A DNA stretch of 46,175 bases, from the NCBI GenBank assembly GCA_023415795.1, contig JAEZJG010000005.1:1-46175 (forward strand), given 5' to 3'. The translations under genes and the position numbers were made by a program. Under the pieces are notes generated by a model that ran no database searches, was not told the DNA's origin, and saw only the letters and a list, made by a program, of their open reading frames with translations. Origin of the DNA: Bacillota bacterium. Lineage in GTDB: Bacteria; Bacillota; Clostridia; Christensenellales; SZUA-584. The first letter of the stretch is position 1. The number at the start of each line of letters is the position of its first letter. Positions 23,785 to 32,275 of the stretch are shown in pieces.

Positions 23785-25533
23785 TCACTTCGGTAGATAA
23801 AAGAAAACCGCATTCAATGGATTATCATAAACTTCTCCATTCGCTAATACGATTGGCTCACCATATACAACAAAACCAGTTCGAGTCACATGTTTACCTC
23901 CACCATAACCCTTGATATCCCAATCTGCATCAATGGTAAACTGACTAACTTTATAAGCGCCCCCTAAGAAATCCTCAATATCTTCATTAACTTTATAAGC
24001 CTGCGGCAATGCAAGATCACCTGCCAATAAACCAGCATCAATTAATATTGTTACACCTTGAGGAATTGCAAACAGGCTTAGTGAAGAGCCTAACATGAGA
24101 CTATATACACCTAGGCCAACTTTAACTTCAGTATTTTTCTGATTTACTAATTCAATATATTGGTCTCTGGCTATCTCATTAGAAACATCCACGTTTATTG
24201 TATCAGTGATTTGCAGCTCCAATTTAGTTTCAACTTCTTCGTATTGTCCAAACATGTTCAAAGAATTTACCACTTCCTTAAACGTATCCGTTGTTTTAAT
24301 AAATTCTATAGAATCAGCATCACCGATATAATCTTGTTTAATAAAATCTGGTACCTCATTCCTTTTATTTTCGTTACTAGAATCAACGGCTCCACCACGC
24401 ATACCAACCCCGGCATTTCCGTATGCATGCAACATACCCTCATAAGCCGCATTTTTGTCCTTCCGCACCTGCTCAGCCACAAGCCCCTCACCCACATTCC
24501 CATACGCGTGCAGCATGCCCTTCTGTGCCGCCGACTCATCCTCCAACCCATTCACATACACCTTGTACGCCAATGGTCCCATCGCATCCTCAAGCTGCTT
24601 CGGCAGCGCTATCATGTCCGCCTTGCTTAGTCCGTTTGCTTTTAGGTATTGTTCAAGAGCCCCCGTTTGATTTGCCTGACGAATTCCCTCCATTAGTTCC
24701 TTTAACCTTTCAGTATCGCTCTTCTGAGGCTTACTGAAAATGGAGGAACCACTATCACTCAACGTCGCGCCGCCAATCGCTGGCGTGTCATTCGCCGAAA
24801 ACAACGGCTTCCCATTGCTTGTAATCTGCACCGGCTTGCCCGTGTTCCCCGCGGGCGACATATTCCCCCTGTTCGGCGTGCGAACCTGTTCCGCTTGTAG
24901 CCCCTCGCCCATGTTCCCGTAAGCGTGCTGCATACCGCGCAAATAGCTGTCGGAGGATGCATCAGGCAATGTCGCCTGCGCGTTATTCTTTTGCTGGCTG
25001 CCCCACTGGCTTCCCACAAACGCGCCCATCACCCCATACATCTCCATCTTGAGGTCGTCGATGTCTTTCTCTGCCCGCTTGATCGGCTCGTCCAGCGCAT
25101 CCATACCGGATATGTCGTTTTGCAGCATATAATTGTATTGCTGCTTGTTCATCGCCTTGAGCGCCTTCTGCTGCTTTTCAATCGCATGCTCAAACGCCGC
25201 TATGCTGTTAAACCTTGGCTGCATTATACCATTGTCTGCCTGTGTTGTATAGAACGTATTTGCGTGTGCGCTCGTATGCTTTTGTACCGAGCCTGGAACC
25301 GGCTTCGCACCCGCATTCCCCGCAGCCCCAGACGTCTGGTTGTCTGCCGTGCTTGTCTGCTTCTTTTGCGCCATCTGACGCCGGTGATCTTCGGCACGCT
25401 GCTCCGCCGTTTTCCGACGCTCTTCCTCCCGCTTGCGCGCCTCCTCACGTCTGCGGCGCTCCTCCTCTTCTTCCCTCATGCGCTTTGCGTACAGCTTTCT
25501 CGCTCCCGCCTGTCTGTCAGTCTCGTAGCTCAT
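23785..25533 (-). CDS. Modular 582-residue protein: coiled-coil N-terminus, HAYGN repeats, variable AT-rich C-terminus
   Basis: No family is recognised. Residues of about 1-65 are a highly charged Arg/Glu coiled coil. Residues of about 90-175 form the module found as relics at 21520 and 22779. Three copies of an 18-residue motif follow (MQHAYGNMGEGLQAEQVR, MLHAYGNVGEGLVAEQVR, MLHAYGNAGVGM), in linkers rich in Asn and Gly. The last 190 residues are a different domain with a hydrophobic stretch (GVYSLMLGSSLSLFAIPQGV) and a closing GKHVTRTGFVVYGEPIVLAN. DNA is GC-rich for the front and clearly AT-rich for the end, with the change near 24380. ATG at 25533 follows AAAGGA. A polymorphic effector or particle cargo is plausible; no catalytic motif is visible. 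Confidence 0.7.
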   Translation of the reverse strand: MSYETDRQAGARKLYAKRMREEEEERRRREEARKREEERRKTAEQRAEDHRRQMAQKKQTSTADNQTSGAAGNAGAKPVPGSVQKHTSAHANTFYTTQADNGIMQPRFNSIAAFEHAIEKQQKALKAMNKQQYNYMLQNDISGMDALDEPIKRAEKDIDDLKMEMYGVMGAFVGSQWGSQQKNNAQATLPDASSDSYLRGMQHAYGNMGEGLQAEQVRTPNRGNMSPAGNTGKPVQITSNGKPLFSANDTPAIGGATLSDSGSSIFSKPQKSDTERLKELMEGIRQANQTGALEQYLKANGLSKADMIALPKQLEDAMGPLAYKVYVNGLEDESAAQKGMLHAYGNVGEGLVAEQVRKDKNAAYEGMLHAYGNAGVGMRGGAVDSSNENKRNEVPDFIKQDYIGDADSIEFIKTTDTFKEVVNSLNMFGQYEEVETKLELQITDTINVDVSNEIARDQYIELVNQKNTEVKVGLGVYSLMLGSSLSLFAIPQGVTILIDAGLLAGDLALPQAYKVNEDIEDFLGGAYKVSQFTIDADWDIKGYGGGKHVTRTGFVVYGEPIVLANGEVYDNPLNAVFFYLPK

Positions 25534-25584
25534 TTTTGTTTCCTTTCCGCCGCCGCTTATGGACGGCTGCATTCTTCATTGCCC

Positions 25585-25878
25585 CTACAGCATCTTCAGC
25601 GCATCCTGCTTCTTGTCGCAAAACGCCTTCTTCACATCCCCGTTCACGCCGCTTTGCACCATGCCGTCCCCCAGTATGATGCAGGTAGAGAGCGTGAGCT
25701 TGCACAGCTCCTTGGTTTCCGCAGCCTGCTTTTCCAGCGCGTCGATGCGATCCTCGCACACCTCCAGCTTGTCCGCCTCCTGCTTCTTGAGTGTTCGGGC
25801 TTTGCCCGCCGCCCCCACCGCCGCGTTGATGATAATCATGATAGCGCCCACCGCCACGCCCGTTATTACCGCTTCCAT
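25585..25878 (-). CDS. Small holin-like membrane protein
   Basis: A 97-residue protein with one N-terminal membrane segment (about residues 3-26, VITGVAVGAIMIIINAAVGA) and a charged helical tail with coiled-coil character. Its size, topology and position just after an endolysin gene suggest a holin or lysis accessory protein, but the sequence matches no family I can name. ATG at 25878 follows GGGAGGAAGG. A terminator (25939-25976) separates it from the endolysin gene, so it begins a new transcription unit or depends on read-through. Confidence 0.6.
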   Translation of the reverse strand: MEAVITGVAVGAIMIIINAAVGAAGKARTLKKQEADKLEVCEDRIDALEKQAAETKELCKLTLSTCIILGDGMVQSGVNGDVKKAFCDKKQDALKML

Positions 25879-25938
25879 GCCGTTCCTTCCTCCCGTTGAT
25901 TTGTTATATGTTAAAGCCTGAGCCATATCCTTCGCTGT

Positions 25939-25976
25939 AAAAAAGGCGGGCGCAGGAAGACTGTTCCCGCGCCCGC
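25939..25976 (-). terminator. Terminator of endolysin gene
   Basis: On the minus strand GCGGGCGC pairs with GCGCCCGC, followed by CTTTTTTAC, immediately after the stop at 25983. It is a strong boundary between the particle genes and the cargo region. Confidence 0.8.
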
Positions 25977-25982
25977 ATCGCA

Positions 25983-26912
25983 CTATCCCACCAGCTTATC
26001 CCACGTTTTGGGGCCCACAATGCCGTCTGCTTCTAGGCCGTTTCTCGACTGATACGCCTTCACCGCCGCCTCGGTCGCGGGTCCGTACACGCCGTCGATG
26101 CCGCCGGGGTTATGCCCGTTGTCCAACAGCGCCGCCTGCACCGCCATCACATCCGCGCCGGTCATATACGGTCTGGCGGTATTTTTCAGCAGCCGGTAAT
26201 AGCCCGCCGCTGCCGCACTGTCCCCCAGGCACTTGAGCCGCCCAAAGCGGTTCCAGCCCGTCTTGCCGATCGCCTCGCGCACCACACCCTCGTCGCGCCC
26301 CTTGCTGTGTACCACAAAGCCGTCGCCCATGTACACGCCCACATGATAGATGCGGCTGTTCGTCGCGTACTTCCTGAACACAAGGTCTCCCGCCGCCAGC
26401 TCATTTTTTCCGACCGCGCGGCACTCGTCGTAGAACAGCCCGTTCGCCGTGCGGTCGCCCTTCAGTAGCCCCGCGTCGTTCAGGTGCTTCACGATCAGCC
26501 CGCTGCAGTCAAACGCGCACAGGCTCTTGTACCCCGCCGCCAACCGCTTCTTCCACAGCGCAATGGCGCGGTTGTAGTTGGACGCCACGTTGTGCTCGCG
26601 CTGCTTGATCCACGCCTCGGTGATCTGCGCGCCCGTCTGCCCTTGCGAGCCCAGCACATAGATGGAGCCGTTCTCCATCTGCGCCGCCGCAAACGCGCAC
26701 AACGCATCCGCCGCGCTGCGCTGCTGCGTCCATTCCCCCTCCTCCAGCAGTGCCGCCGCATCCGCCTGCTTCACCAGTCCGATGATATACGCGATCACCG
26801 TGCCCGCTTCCGTATCGCCAAGCACCAGCGCCTGTTCGCCGCGCTGCAGCGCCCCAATGCTTTTTGCTCCGTCGCTCGAATAGACCGTTATCTCTCTCGC
26901 TGCCGTTTTCAT
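25983..26912 (-). CDS. Phage-type endolysin: SH3-like, NlpC/P60 and peptidoglycan-binding domains
   Basis: A 309-residue peptidoglycan hydrolase. Residues of about 5-50 resemble a short SH3b domain. The NlpC/P60 domain spans about 70-225 with catalytic Cys136 in FDCSGL and His in IYHVGVYMGDG, then VVHSKGR. One PG_binding_1 repeat closes the protein (ADVMAVQAALLDNGHNPGG, ending VGPKTWDKLV). No signal peptide. ATG at 26912 follows GGAGGG, which overlaps the stop region of the upstream FN3 gene. The catalytic domain is close to that of the enzyme at 18789. Likely host lysis or cell-wall penetration. Confidence 0.9.
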   Translation of the reverse strand: MKTAAREITVYSSDGAKSIGALQRGEQALVLGDTEAGTVIAYIIGLVKQADAAALLEEGEWTQQRSAADALCAFAAAQMENGSIYVLGSQGQTGAQITEAWIKQREHNVASNYNRAIALWKKRLAAGYKSLCAFDCSGLIVKHLNDAGLLKGDRTANGLFYDECRAVGKNELAAGDLVFRKYATNSRIYHVGVYMGDGFVVHSKGRDEGVVREAIGKTGWNRFGRLKCLGDSAAAAGYYRLLKNTARPYMTGADVMAVQAALLDNGHNPGGIDGVYGPATEAAVKAYQSRNGLEADGIVGPKTWDKLVG

Positions 26913-26924
26913 ATGTTACCCTCC

Positions 26925-28157
26925 TCAAAATACTGTTTTGTTTATTGCGCCCTGTGCCGCAGCGATCCTCATGCTCTTCACCGTCTTAAAGCCCGCGTCC
27001 GGCACATACACCTTCATTTGCACCACACGCTTGAAGCCGCCCCCCGGTGTGGGCTGCACAAACATCGGCAGCCCCACCATCACCGGCGGCGCGGTCACCC
27101 ATGCGCTAAAAGCGCCCAACGTGTCCCTCGCGCGCACGCTTAGCTGATACGACATGCCCGGCGTCCACGCTCCGGTTGCCGTGCTGATATCCACATGCGT
27201 TGCCGTGCTGTCATTATGGCTGCTCAGCACCGTGTCGTTGTCTGTTATGGCTGCCTCAAAGCCTTTCAGGTTGCCGTCAGCATCACCCGCATTGTTAAAC
27301 GTAATCCTTATCGCCTCACCCGGCGCGTAACATGTTTTGGTGACACTCACATTGGTTGGCGCATTGGGCGCGCTGTTCTTTCTCACTGGTGTGCCGTATC
27401 CGGAGTACACGGTGGATGTGTATGCGGATTTGGAGCCGACACGCGCCCTTACATAAAGCCCGCGCGCCCACCCGCTGATCGTTGCAACCGGTATTGCATA
27501 GTTTGTAGCCGCTGCAGCTGCACTCGCAACAGTCTCCGCACCCCATGATGTTCCGTCGCTGGATGTTTGATAAGCCACCTCGTAACCGGTAATCGGATTG
27601 TTTGTTCCATCGCTGCCCTTCGTCCAGCTCACAGTAAGTGCTCCTTCAAACGTATCGGGGGACATGCTCACACTGGGTGGAGCTTTGGGTGCGTCGGGCG
27701 GTGTATAGTCGATGGTTAGCTTTGCTGCCGTGCTGGAAAACTTCTTCCTGTTTGTGCCGTTGGCGCAATACATTTTCAAGTAATACTTGCCCGTGGCAAG
27801 CATTTCCTTAGCTGTGTTCATTGCCGCAAATGTACTGACCAGCGCACCCTTTGCCACGCTGGTGCCATCCGCCGTACCCGTTAAGCCCGCCTGATTCGAC
27901 GGTGTCCCCGCCGATACGCAGGCGCACAGATAAATGGTTACGGCATCGCTCCAATCATAATCCGTCATTGTATAGCTAAGCGAAGCGCCACTGATTGTGC
28001 TGCCTGCTGGAAGCCCAAATGCCGGGAATGTCATGTAGATAGAGTTATTGTAGTTGCTGCCTGAGCCGGGTCCGCCCACATCATATCCGGATGGTTCAGA
28101 GGAGTATCCGTTTCGTACTGGCGTCATCACCGTAGCGGCCAGTGTTTTCTGTGCCAT
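26925..28157 (-). CDS. Tail-associated protein with two fibronectin type III domains
   Basis: A 410-residue protein. Residues of about 1-150 form a beta-rich domain like the jelly-roll (DNRLRE/CBM-type) heads of surface proteins. Two FN3 domains follow, at about 160-265 (PKAPPSVSMSP, LTVSWTKGSDGTNNPITGYEV) and 272-370 (APNAPTNVSVTK, ending SYQLSVRARDTLGAFSAW). The last 40 residues are basic. FN3 domains are common on phage tails, where they bind cell-surface sugars. ATG at 28157 has GGGAGGCGGGG upstream. It lies between a fibre-like gene and endolysin in the late operon, fitting a tail adhesin. Confidence 0.78.
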   Translation of the reverse strand: MAQKTLAATVMTPVRNGYSSEPSGYDVGGPGSGSNYNNSIYMTFPAFGLPAGSTISGASLSYTMTDYDWSDAVTIYLCACVSAGTPSNQAGLTGTADGTSVAKGALVSTFAAMNTAKEMLATGKYYLKMYCANGTNRKKFSSTAAKLTIDYTPPDAPKAPPSVSMSPDTFEGALTVSWTKGSDGTNNPITGYEVAYQTSSDGTSWGAETVASAAAAATNYAIPVATISGWARGLYVRARVGSKSAYTSTVYSGYGTPVRKNSAPNAPTNVSVTKTCYAPGEAIRITFNNAGDADGNLKGFEAAITDNDTVLSSHNDSTATHVDISTATGAWTPGMSYQLSVRARDTLGAFSAWVTAPPVMVGLPMFVQPTPGGGFKRVVQMKVYVPDAGFKTVKSMRIAAAQGAINKTVF

Positions 28158-28171
28158 AACCCCGCCTCCCT

Positions 28172-28822
28172 CTACTCCGCATACTGCACGTAGATCGTGC
28201 CCGCCGGATAGCTGCCCGATATCGTCGCCGAAGTCCCGTATACCACGGGTGCCAGCTGCGCCGATGTGATACCGGCAATGCTGAGCTTGAGCTTGCGGTT
28301 TGCGGCATCGTATTCCAAGCTGTCCTTCTTATCCGCGCCGACATCCGGGCGCAGATCCAGCGCGATAGACCTCATTACCCCCAGCTTCTCGCCTGAGATC
28401 GCCCCGGCACTCAGCTTGTCGCCCGTTACAGCGGCATCAGCCAGCTGTGCAGTCCCCACAGAGCCTGCCGCCATCTTTGCAAGGGATACCGCACCGTCCT
28501 TGATATGCTTTGTTTCTACAAGTCCGTCTGTGAGCACGCCGGCGGAAATTCCGTCCATCTGCGTTTTCAGATTCTCCAGCATGGCGTGCACGGTAGCGCC
28601 CGAAACGCCTGTTATCGGAGAAACCCCCACGTTTTCTGCGCCGCTGTAGCCGCTTTCCGTGCTCTCCAGCGCAGCCATCAGCGTGTTAACCTGCATCGTC
28701 ACCTGATCGAACAACCGCTGAAACTGCTCCCTCGCCGCATCCTCATTCACCGGCACCATCGGAAATGCGATCATGTTTTTCAGCCCGTCTTCGGGCGTAT
28801 ACTTCATTCTGTTGAAGCTCAT
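28172..28822 (-). CDS. Tail fibre-like protein with Gly/Ala-rich repeats
   Basis: A 216-residue protein. The N-terminal 80 residues are helical and may bind the tail. The middle has short repeats typical of phage fibre shafts: TKHIKDGAVSLAKM, AGSVGTAQLADAAVTGDKL, SAGAISGEKLGVM. The C-terminus is beta-rich (GTSATISGSYPAGTIYVQYA). The ATG at 28822 is chosen because AAAGGTGAG at the end of the preceding gene serves as its ribosome site; a GTG three codons earlier overlaps that site. It follows the 1030-residue tail gene with a few bases of spacing. Confidence 0.7.
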   Translation of the reverse strand: MSFNRMKYTPEDGLKNMIAFPMVPVNEDAAREQFQRLFDQVTMQVNTLMAALESTESGYSGAENVGVSPITGVSGATVHAMLENLKTQMDGISAGVLTDGLVETKHIKDGAVSLAKMAAGSVGTAQLADAAVTGDKLSAGAISGEKLGVMRSIALDLRPDVGADKKDSLEYDAANRKLKLSIAGITSAQLAPVVYGTSATISGSYPAGTIYVQYAE

Positions 28823-28827
28823 CTCTC

Positions 28828-31800
28828 TCACCTTTTTACCTTTCCGTTTGTATAATAAGAAACGCGCAGGCTGGAAAGCCCCACGCCATGGTCAAGCTCA
28901 TTGCCCGACACCCGCACCTGTAAGAACGCCGCTCTGCGCATATTCAGCCGCAGCCTGAATACCTGCTCAAAGCTGATGCTGCGCCATGTGAACGCACCCC
29001 AGTTAAACTCTCCCCAGTCAAACGAACGCACCGAAATGGGCTTCGTCATATAGTTAACTGTCTTCTCGTTGCCCACGCTGATGTCTGCCTTGATATTTCC
29101 GTCCGTCGAGAAACCGGGGTACAGCGTCACAAACGTCTTCAGCTCATCGGGGCTGCCAAGATCAAACGCCTTGCTTTTGAAATAAGCGTTGATTGCCTTG
29201 CCAAAATCGTTATGACCTCGCGTCAGCGCCACCAGGCCTTCAGCGCCGCCGTAGCAAAGCTGCTCGCCCAGGTTTGTAAACACCGCAGCGCCCATGTTGT
29301 CAAAGCGATACCACGCCAGCCGCCTTTGCGCCCTGTCGTAGTCCGCATAGTCGTAATACGGTGTTGCGCCGTAATTCCAGAGAAATACACGCCCGTTCAC
29401 GCACAGCCAGTAATACCGTGAAAAATCACACGACACGGCATTTTGCAGATTCTTCTCTCTCAGCAGCAGCGTGTTGATGTTGGCAGACAGCGGCTTCACG
29501 ATATTCTCCAGCGCATTGTTGGTACTCACCAGCATGTTTATGCCGCTGCGCGAGTGCCCGAACACCAGCCGGTTGTCAATCAGCTGCACACTGCCCGGCA
29601 TATCGCACCCGACGGAGTTGTTGCACTCCCTCACCGGATAGTACACATTCTCTCCGTCAAAGCTGTAGCCCACCGCAAACACCGAGTTTTCCTTAAACAG
29701 TATCAGCTGCTCGCCCATCTTGGCCGCCGCAGTAATGGGCTCGCTGTTCTGATCCAGCACCTCCTCCGACAGATCGGGGAAATACGTCATGCCCGCCGAC
29801 ACGTGCAAGCCAATGTCGCTGCGCCAATAATGGTAGGGATACGCCGCATTACCCGTCACAAACACACGCGTACCGCCCGCCAGACCTGCCGACTCACCGC
29901 CAAAGCGAACGGCCATCGTGCAGCCGGATATCTTTTGCTTCGCCCCCGTAATCGTCTTGTGCGCGGTGATCCACACATTGTTCGTGCCCGTCATCGGTGC
30001 GCCGTGCGGCCTTATGCCTGCCGCAAAGTTCACCCGCCCCGTCGTGCGGTCCACCGTAAATTCCACGCCCTCTGTCAGCGTTTTGATATACGGCGCTTCG
30101 CTGATGCCCGTCGTCACCGTTACGGCTGTCGCGTCCAGCTCTGTCTGCGGCAGCTGATACTCCGTCGCCTTATCCGAATTGTGTTCCTTCAGCCCGGGCG
30201 GCAGCGAACCGGTTCCGGCCGTAAATTGAACCACGTCCCCGGGCATCAGCGTATGTGCGGCCATCGTAATTTTACCGTCGGCTGCCGCGCTCGCTGTCCC
30301 GCTCATCCAGCTAAAGCCGCGCAGCTTCACTTTAAAGCCGCTGGCTGCCGATGCAAAGGTTTTGGCAGTGCCGCCCGGTTCATCCGAAACGGTAAAAGTA
30401 TTCGCATCTGTCGCTGCCGCCACGTAATAGGACACATCTCCGCCGGTAAAGCCGTTATATTTCACCGTAAAGCCGGAGCCGATCAGGTTGTACGCTTCCC
30501 CGTCGTCGCTCTCCGATAAATCAGGACGGGTGTTTATCAGCACCGTCGGCGCATACGGCGTCACCGGTCTGTACGAATAGTCTTCATCTATCTGCCACAC
30601 CTCGCTGCCGTCAATGTAATACAACGTATCGCCAAACTCGCAGAATGCACCCGGCTGACTGCTCAGCTTGGGTACACGCCGCCATTGAGGCACATTCGCA
30701 GACACATTCTGCGTCAGCCCCGGGCAAGTCACAATAAATCCCAGTGTCGCATCCAGTGCACTTGTGCCCGCTTCCTTATGCGTCAGCGTTACCGCCGCCC
30801 CCGTTCCGCCCACCGCATATTTGCCGCTCAATACAGAATTGGCAGCCAACGCCGCGCGTATCTTCTCTGCCGCCGTGCCGGCCGAATTGCCCGCTGCCAC
30901 CGTGGCGGTAATCGTCAGCGGAGACCCGGCGACATCGGCAGCCGTCACAATCACAGTCGCCGTTGTCACACCGCTGCTCACCGTACCCGCCAGCGTCATT
31001 GCCGCCTTGTTGCGCTCAAACACCGCGCGGTCTCCCGCAGAATAGGTCACCCCCCCCGCCGTACCGTTTGCTGCCGCGGTATAATATGCCCCCGCCGCCG
31101 CACTCGCCGGATACCCCAGCTCCGGCGTAAAGACACCGGCTTGATACCGTTTCTCCACATCCGTCAGCGCGTTGTACCAAAAGGGTACATCCTCAATCGA
31201 AGGCGAAGCCAGCAAGCCAATGGCGCTGTTCTGGTTCACCGAAATACCCAGCGTGCTGTCTGCCACGAGCGGATATTTTTTCACCACCCGCACCGTTGCG
31301 CCGTGACAATCCGCCGCCAGCAAGCCGCTGAGCTGTGCGTGTGCGTTGAGCGCAGCTTTCACCTTTAAGGCCGCTTTATCCGCACTATTGTCTTCCTTCG
31401 CCAATGCCACATCCAGCGTCACAGGGCTGCCAAGCTCGGCAGCGGTTACGCTCACGATGGCATTGCCCGCCGCTGTGATGCCTTCGGGCACCGTCCTTAT
31501 CACCGTCTCCGCCGCCTGCCCGACATACGCAGAGCGTCCGAACACCGCGCAGTCGCCCGCCGCAAAAGCCGTGCCGTCTATCGTCATCGGTTTTGTCACA
31601 ACAAAATAGTCGCCTTCGTCATATGCGTTTTCATTCGTGTAAACTGAAAGATAGCGTTTGGCACTCCCATTGTCCCAACGATAAAGCCGTCCGTCGGCAA
31701 TCACCGCACAGCAGCCGCAATACGGTTCGGATATACGCTGCACACCCGGCAAGCGCGCCAGCAGCATCTGCCCCGGTCGTTTGCACAGCGCCATATCCTT

Positions 31801-31920
31801 GTACCATAGGTTCAGCATGTCGGGGCTCTGATTGTCCGCGATGTTGTTCTCGGGGTCGCGCGTGTTCAGCCCGCCGTTTAGCTCCGGCAGCATAATCTGC
31901 TGCAAGGGGCTGTTTCTCAT
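28828..31920 (-). CDS. Large podovirus-type tail hub/stabilisation protein
   Basis: A 1030-residue structural protein. The opening (MLPELNGGLNTRDPENNIADNQSPDMLNLW split over residues 10-40) and the later VRFGGESAGLAGGTRVFVTG, then MGEQLILFKENSVFAVGY, are typical of short-tail hub or stabilisation proteins that read through the portal. Two insertions of about 100 residues (about 120-225 and 295-395) are similar to each other: both start with AVF-x-R and contain SPVTLDVALA or SPLTITATVA, then a lysine- or alanine-rich helix (AALNAHAQLSG, AALAANSVLSG). They probably decorate the surface. ATG at 31920 follows GGGGGGAGA. Function assignment rests on sequence character and gene order. Confidence 0.72.
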   Translation of the reverse strand: MRNSPLQQIMLPELNGGLNTRDPENNIADNQSPDMLNLWYKDMALCKRPGQMLLARLPGVQRISEPYCGCCAVIADGRLYRWDNGSAKRYLSVYTNENAYDEGDYFVVTKPMTIDGTAFAAGDCAVFGRSAYVGQAAETVIRTVPEGITAAGNAIVSVTAAELGSPVTLDVALAKEDNSADKAALKVKAALNAHAQLSGLLAADCHGATVRVVKKYPLVADSTLGISVNQNSAIGLLASPSIEDVPFWYNALTDVEKRYQAGVFTPELGYPASAAAGAYYTAAANGTAGGVTYSAGDRAVFERNKAAMTLAGTVSSGVTTATVIVTAADVAGSPLTITATVAAGNSAGTAAEKIRAALAANSVLSGKYAVGGTGAAVTLTHKEAGTSALDATLGFIVTCPGLTQNVSANVPQWRRVPKLSSQPGAFCEFGDTLYYIDGSEVWQIDEDYSYRPVTPYAPTVLINTRPDLSESDDGEAYNLIGSGFTVKYNGFTGGDVSYYVAAATDANTFTVSDEPGGTAKTFASAASGFKVKLRGFSWMSGTASAAADGKITMAAHTLMPGDVVQFTAGTGSLPPGLKEHNSDKATEYQLPQTELDATAVTVTTGISEAPYIKTLTEGVEFTVDRTTGRVNFAAGIRPHGAPMTGTNNVWITAHKTITGAKQKISGCTMAVRFGGESAGLAGGTRVFVTGNAAYPYHYWRSDIGLHVSAGMTYFPDLSEEVLDQNSEPITAAAKMGEQLILFKENSVFAVGYSFDGENVYYPVRECNNSVGCDMPGSVQLIDNRLVFGHSRSGINMLVSTNNALENIVKPLSANINTLLLREKNLQNAVSCDFSRYYWLCVNGRVFLWNYGATPYYDYADYDRAQRRLAWYRFDNMGAAVFTNLGEQLCYGGAEGLVALTRGHNDFGKAINAYFKSKAFDLGSPDELKTFVTLYPGFSTDGNIKADISVGNEKTVNYMTKPISVRSFDWGEFNWGAFTWRSISFEQVFRLRLNMRRAAFLQVRVSGNELDHGVGLSSLRVSYYTNGKVKR

Positions 31921-31991
31921 ACTCTTCTCCCCCCAATCCGCTTGTTCATTGCATAAAAAAAAAGCCTGTGCGCTCTTTTACCCATCATCAG

Positions 31992-32258
31992 CTACTCCTC
32001 CTCATCCAATGCTGCATCTTCTGCCCCGACATCTTCCCCCACCACCGTTGGTTCTGCACCCCACACCGCCATCACCGCAGACAGATACGGCTCAGACAGC
32101 GCGGCTGCTATGTCTGCATGTCCGCGCACGGAGTTGATATACGCGCACCTGTGCGGGTCTCCGACAAGATACTCCTTCCCATCTTCTATTATGAACCGCT
32201 GTGTTTTTATACTGACACTTTTTTCCGTGAGCATATCGATAGTCGTTCTTGTTTCCAT
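31992..32258 (-). CDS. Small hypothetical particle-operon protein
   Basis: An 88-residue protein with no recognised family. It has a short beta-rich front (SIKTQRFIIEDGKEYLVGDP), a helical middle and a strongly acidic tail ending DEEE. ATG at 32258 follows GGAGGAAAA. It lies between a fibre gene and the large tail gene in the same direction; a tail-assembly chaperone or fibre accessory role is possible. Confidence 0.65.
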   Translation of the reverse strand: METRTTIDMLTEKSVSIKTQRFIIEDGKEYLVGDPHRCAYINSVRGHADIAAALSEPYLSAVMAVWGAEPTVVGEDVGAEDAALDEEE

Positions 32259-32275
32259 ATTAATTTTCCTCCGCT

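Noticed and set aside
23785..24380. Specific toxin activity for the C-terminal domain
   Set aside because: No nuclease, ADP-ribosyltransferase, deaminase or pore-forming motif can be pointed to; only context suggests an effector.
29443..30519. 358-codon open frame on the plus strand
   Set aside because: Antisense to the large tail gene, with typical shadow composition (His, Arg, Cys).
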